Shown here in pieces: positions 6,365-8,590 of a stretch of 8,590 nt of DNA; the first letter of the stretch is position 1; every line of letters begins with the position of its first letter. The translations under genes and the position numbers were made by a program. The notes under the pieces were generated by a model. It saw only the letters and a list, made by a program, of their open reading frames with translations. It was not told the DNA's origin and ran no database searches. The stretch covers positions 1 through 8,590 of the forward strand of contig NZ_CAMHRZ010000146.1 in assembly GCF_946187255.1 (NCBI RefSeq), written 5' to 3'. Source of the stretch: an uncultured Ruminococcus sp. (lineage in GTDB: Bacteria; Bacillota; Clostridia; Oscillospirales; Ruminococcaceae).

Positions 6365-8020
6365 TCATAAAGCCATCTGTGCTTTCATTTGCTTTTTCTT
6401 TTGGTACATTCGTTCGTCTGCCAGCTGTTCGGCGGTTTCGAGCATATCGTTCTTTGCGGTGAACACTGCACTGCCGTAGGCTATCTGCAAGGGGACGGGC
6501 GGGGAGTTCTTTGCGTTGTAGCCCGCAATGGTCTTTTCCATTTTTTCCAGGACTTTGCCCACCTTTTCTTCGGTGCAGCCCGGTGCGATGACCACGAATT
6601 CGTCACCGCCTGTGCGGTAGCATATCCCCGTATCCTCGAAGGAAGTGCTGATTATCTCCGCAGCGCCCCTGATGTGCCTGTCGCCCTCAGCGTGACCGTA
6701 GACATCGTTGACCTTTTTGAGATCGTTGATATCCAGCTGAACTATGGTGCATTCGATACTGCCTGTGCGTATCTCGTTTTCCTTGCGGTGGAATGCGCGG
6801 CGGTTGCTGAGCCCCGTGAGACCGTCGGTGTACGCCAGCTTTTCCATCAGTGCCGAACGTTCCTTTTCAACGGCGGTACGGGTGTTCTCTCTTATAAGGT
6901 ATATGCCCATTATGGTCACGAATATCAGCACGCCTGTGCGGGTGAAGAAGCTGTTGCTCAGTTTCCTGTCGGTGATGAGCAGGTAACGCGCCAGATCGAT
7001 GCCTGCGCCTGTCATTGCGGCGGACATACCCGCCACCATCATGTTGAGGGTATCCTTTTTATCCTTTTTCCTGCGCAAAGCCTTCCACATGAGGTAGAAT
7101 GTCATGAACAGCGCCAGTGCGATATTCACATGGGAGAAGGTCAGCATCAGCTGAACGTCGCTTATGCCCATTATCGTCAGCACCGTAGTCACGATGAAGT
7201 TTATGTAGTTAAGGGCGAAGAGTACGGGCAGGAACACGGACTTGCGCTGGTGGGTTATGCTCGCCACAAAGGACACGGGAAAGTAGGATATGAACATCAG
7301 TGCCACTGCCGCACAGTACATCACCACTTCGGGGCGTTCGGTGATTAGCTGGAGGATGAAAGTCTCGTTGGAGGAGTACACCCCTATCAGCATGGCGAAT
7401 GCGCCCAGGGAGTAGAAATCTATATCCGTGTTGAGGCTGTGGCGTGTGGTCAGCACACCGATGAACATCATCAGCACGCCGCTGATGTATATCAGCAGGC
7501 ACATGGAAAATCCCGGAAGTTCCCGCTGGTAGAGGTCGTTGAGGTATACCGCCGAACTGTCCGCCTTTATCAGAAGCACACTTGCCGCCACATTCTCGTA
7601 AAGCGGCTCCAGTTCCAGTGTGACCTGTGAAGAATTGTTATGTATGGGCACTATCACCACCCTTGTGCCGTAGGACTTGCCGAAGATGGGGCTTACGGGG
7701 GAGTAGATGTATTCATAGACAAGCTCGCCGTCAAACAGCACGCGGATGTTTGTGTTTTTGGCTTTGAAGCATATATCCCTGCCCTTTGTGTCCATATCTT
7801 CAAGGCTGTGGCTCATCACCACTCTGCCTTTGGGGAGATGCTGTGAGTCGATCTCACTGCCGTCCTCGCCGTACCATCCTTCCGTCAGGTCGCAGGCAGC
7901 GGGCGGGGGTGTATTGCTTTGCTCTTTGCGGGACACAGTGCCGAAGAACACCACTGCCATTATGATAACGGGGATAAGCGCCGCAGTTATCACAAAGCCT
8001 TGTTTGCCGAACAGTTTCAA
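6365..8020 (-). CDS. Membrane diguanylate cyclase with outer sensor and ~7 TM helices
   Basis: This 551-aa protein makes c-di-GMP from two GTP. An N-terminal helix (about 8-28) is followed by an extracytoplasmic domain (about 29-168), about seven membrane helices (171-191, 204-222, 233-256, 263-283, 292-312, 326-347, 362-376), a charged helix (377-395) and a GGDEF domain (about 396-550). The layout resembles 7TMR-DISM receptors, in which an outer domain senses ligands, but I cannot confirm that family by sequence. Catalytic features are present: DGLTGLSNRR (399-408), D430, N438-D439 and GGDEF at 471-475. The RxxD inhibitory site is absent (E462/G465), so classical product inhibition is not expected. 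The start is probably TTG at 8020, 8 nt after AGGAGG (8029-8034); an in-frame GTG at 8029 overlaps that ribosome site and is too close. It has its own promoter at 8062-8090. Confidence 0.92.
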   Translation of the reverse strand: MKLFGKQGFVITAALIPVIIMAVVFFGTVSRKEQSNTPPPAACDLTEGWYGEDGSEIDSQHLPKGRVVMSHSLEDMDTKGRDICFKAKNTNIRVLFDGELVYEYIYSPVSPIFGKSYGTRVVIVPIHNNSSQVTLELEPLYENVAASVLLIKADSSAVYLNDLYQRELPGFSMCLLIYISGVLMMFIGVLTTRHSLNTDIDFYSLGAFAMLIGVYSSNETFILQLITERPEVVMYCAAVALMFISYFPVSFVASITHQRKSVFLPVLFALNYINFIVTTVLTIMGISDVQLMLTFSHVNIALALFMTFYLMWKALRRKKDKKDTLNMMVAGMSAAMTGAGIDLARYLLITDRKLSNSFFTRTGVLIFVTIMGIYLIRENTRTAVEKERSALMEKLAYTDGLTGLSNRRAFHRKENEIRTGSIECTIVQLDINDLKKVNDVYGHAEGDRHIRGAAEIISTSFEDTGICYRTGGDEFVVIAPGCTEEKVGKVLEKMEKTIAGYNAKNSPPVPLQIAYGSAVFTAKNDMLETAEQLADERMYQKKKQMKAQMAL

Positions 8021-8034
8021 CCGCTCCACCTCCT
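8018..8034 (-). promoter_or_regulatory. Ribosome site that selects a TTG start
   Basis: On the minus strand AGGAGG spans 8034 to 8029 and its last G is the first base of an in-frame GTG (8029-8027). With no spacer, that GTG cannot be used normally. TTG at 8020-8018 lies in the same frame with an ideal 8-nt gap, so the protein is likely three residues shorter than the longest reading. Confidence 0.75.
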
Positions 8035-8061
8035 GACTTTAAAAGCTGATCTCTGACTGAT

Positions 8062-8090
8062 ATTATACCACATATTAATTTAATTGTAAA
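8062..8090 (-). promoter_or_regulatory. Sigma-A promoter of the diguanylate cyclase gene
   Basis: On the minus strand TTTACA (8085-8090) and TATAAT (8062-8067) are 17 bp apart, with TGG just before the -10 (extended -10). Transcription should start near 8055, leaving a leader of about 35 nt. Confidence 0.85.
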
Positions 8091-8233
8091 GGGTTTTTGT
8101 TACTAATTCACAAAATTATTATTCGGGGGAATGTTCGGCAGTCATTTTAATGCCTGTTTTTTCATAATGAACATATCAGCGCTCCTGCATTTGTATATAA
8201 AGCACGAAAAACATTAAAATTAATCAGTAACTG
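8091..8233. other. AT-rich spacer between two divergent promoters
   Basis: No gene is visible. The spacer lies between the minus-strand cyclase promoter and the plus-strand promoter at 8234. ATGTTC (8131-8136) and GAACAT (8169-8174) form a perfect 6-bp inverted repeat 32 bp apart. This could be a looped or two-site operator serving both promoters, or chance in AT-rich DNA. Confidence 0.4.
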
Positions 8234-8262
8234 TTGACAACCCATTGAGATTGTGATATAGT
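8234..8262 (+). promoter_or_regulatory. Near-consensus sigma-A promoter of the right-hand unit
   Basis: A perfect TTGACA (8234-8239) is followed after 17 bp by TATAGT (8257-8262), with TGA just before it (extended -10). The expected start is near 8269, giving a leader of about 98 nt before the 21-codon ORF. By sequence this is among the strongest promoters in the window. Confidence 0.88.
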
Positions 8263-8313
8263 TGTAAACATAGAGTGACAGACAGGTAAAGATATAAAAA
8301 ATTAACTAATTAG

Positions 8314-8336
8314 GGGAGCACGCTGAACGTTCTCCC
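8314..8336 (+). promoter_or_regulatory. Hairpin in the 5' leader
   Basis: GGGAG (8314-8318) pairs with CTCCC (8332-8336) and ACG (8320-8322) with CGT (8328-8330), with one C/T mismatch and loop CTGAA. It lies mid-leader, about 15 nt before the ribosome site at 8352-8358, and is followed by an A/T-mixed stretch, not a T-run, so it is not a terminator. It may stabilise the transcript or modulate translation. Confidence 0.55.
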
Positions 8337-8366
8337 GAAGATATTTAAAACAAGGAGGAAATCGGA

Positions 8367-8432
8367 ATGGGTAATTTGAAACGTCCGAATGCAGCGGTGT
8401 ATGCCGCGAACGTATCAGGTACGACAAGATAA
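8367..8432 (+). CDS. Small ORF, 21-aa peptide ahead of an exported protein
   Basis: ATG 8367 to TAA 8432 encodes 21 residues, beginning MGNLKRPNAAVY and ending VSGTTR. The ribosome site AAGGAGG (8352-8358) is perfect with an ideal 8-nt gap, better than that of the following gene, and an in-frame stop at 8346-8348 excludes an upstream start. The peptide is basic, has no Cys and no hydrophobic segment, so it is not a signal peptide. The next gene starts 22 bp after its stop on the same transcript. It could be a leader peptide setting translation of the downstream gene, or a functional peptide. I do not recognise it; translation is well supported by the signals, the function is not. Confidence 0.6.
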   Translation: MGNLKRPNAAVYAANVSGTTR

Positions 8433-8454
8433 CAGAAAGGCAAGGTGAATGATA

Positions 8455-8590
8455 ATGACAGAAAACACTAAGAAAAATACCAAGAGGATGATCGCAGGAA
8501 TGATGGCACTGCTGATGGTTTCGGGCACTGTTCCCGCAAATCTCGGTGCAGGCATATCCTTGTTTGACACGGCGCTTGTTGCCAGCGCGG
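8455..8590 (+). CDS. Exported protein, N-terminal part only
   Basis: The first 45 codons are visible; the gene runs off the right edge. The N-terminus is a typical long Gram-positive signal peptide: a basic region with KKNTKR (6-11), a hydrophobic Met/Leu/Ala-rich core (12-34) and a possible signal peptidase site after A43-S44-A45. The product is therefore secreted or surface-anchored; its function cannot be read here. The start is taken as ATG 8455 because AAGGTG (8442-8447) is 7 nt upstream; ATG 8449 in the same frame is an alternative, using AAAGG at 8436-8440, and would add two residues. It is co-transcribed with the 21-codon ORF from the promoter at 8234. Confidence 0.82.
   Translation, partial: MTENTKKNTKRMIAGMMALLMVSGTVPANLGAGISLFDTALVASA

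Noticed and set aside
6220..6462. Plus-strand ORF of 80 codons
   Set aside because: It reads through repeat copy B and then antisense into the cyclase gene; no ribosome site of quality.
6389..7348. Plus-strand ORF (319 codons) opposite the diguanylate cyclase gene
   Set aside because: Antisense to a well-supported gene; Cys/His-rich shadow translation with no domain.
8137..8160. Possible terminator (GGCA...TGCC followed by a T-run)
   Set aside because: Only four pairs around a 10-nt loop, and no plus-strand gene ends before it.
8269..8366. c-di-GMP (GEMM) riboswitch in the leader
   Set aside because: The conserved core motifs of GEMM are absent; only a simple hairpin is seen.

Overview
The window looks like a chromosomal segment from a Gram-positive anaerobe of the Clostridia, most likely a Ruminococcus-like gut or rumen bacterium. 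This is inferred from strong AAGGAGG-type ribosome binding sites, consensus sigma-A promoters, mid-GC genes separated by AT-rich gaps, two membrane-bound c-di-GMP enzymes, and a Lys-rich, Met-rich signal peptide at the right edge. No rRNA or other phylogenetic marker is present, so the assignment is not firm.

Layout. Bases 1-132 are a GC-rich, apparently non-coding lead-in that ends in a duplicated 20-bp unit. Bases 133-3967 (+) form a two-gene unit: a single-chain MacB-type ABC transporter (1012 aa) with an enlarged outer domain, then a 254-aa cytoplasmic protein I do not recognise. A hairpin at 4011-4038 works as a shared terminator with the convergent gene. Bases 4077-5810 (-) encode a four-helix membrane GGDEF-EAL protein whose EAL site is intact and whose cyclase motif is altered (GSDEF). 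Bases 5811-6364 hold its promoter, an AT-rich stretch, a minus-strand terminator and two diverged copies of a ~105-bp repeat in opposite orientation, one of which folds into a long hairpin. Bases 6365-8020 (-) encode a diguanylate cyclase with an extracytoplasmic domain, about seven membrane helices and an intact GGDEF site. From 8091 on, a divergent plus-strand unit begins: a near-consensus promoter, a ~100-nt leader with a hairpin, a 21-codon ORF with an excellent ribosome binding site, and the first 45 codons of an exported protein cut by the window end.

How the parts may work together. The two minus-strand genes form a c-di-GMP pair: one predicted to make the messenger in response to an outside signal, the other predicted to degrade it. 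Each has its own promoter. The divergently transcribed exported protein lies where c-di-GMP targets (surface or adhesion proteins) are often found, but nothing in the sequence proves such control. The transporter operon is physically adjacent but shows no direct functional link to the c-di-GMP genes.

The items most worth a second look are the 21-codon ORF with its leader, the inverted pair of intergenic repeats, the repeat- and Met-rich insert in the transporter, and the unknown 254-aa protein.
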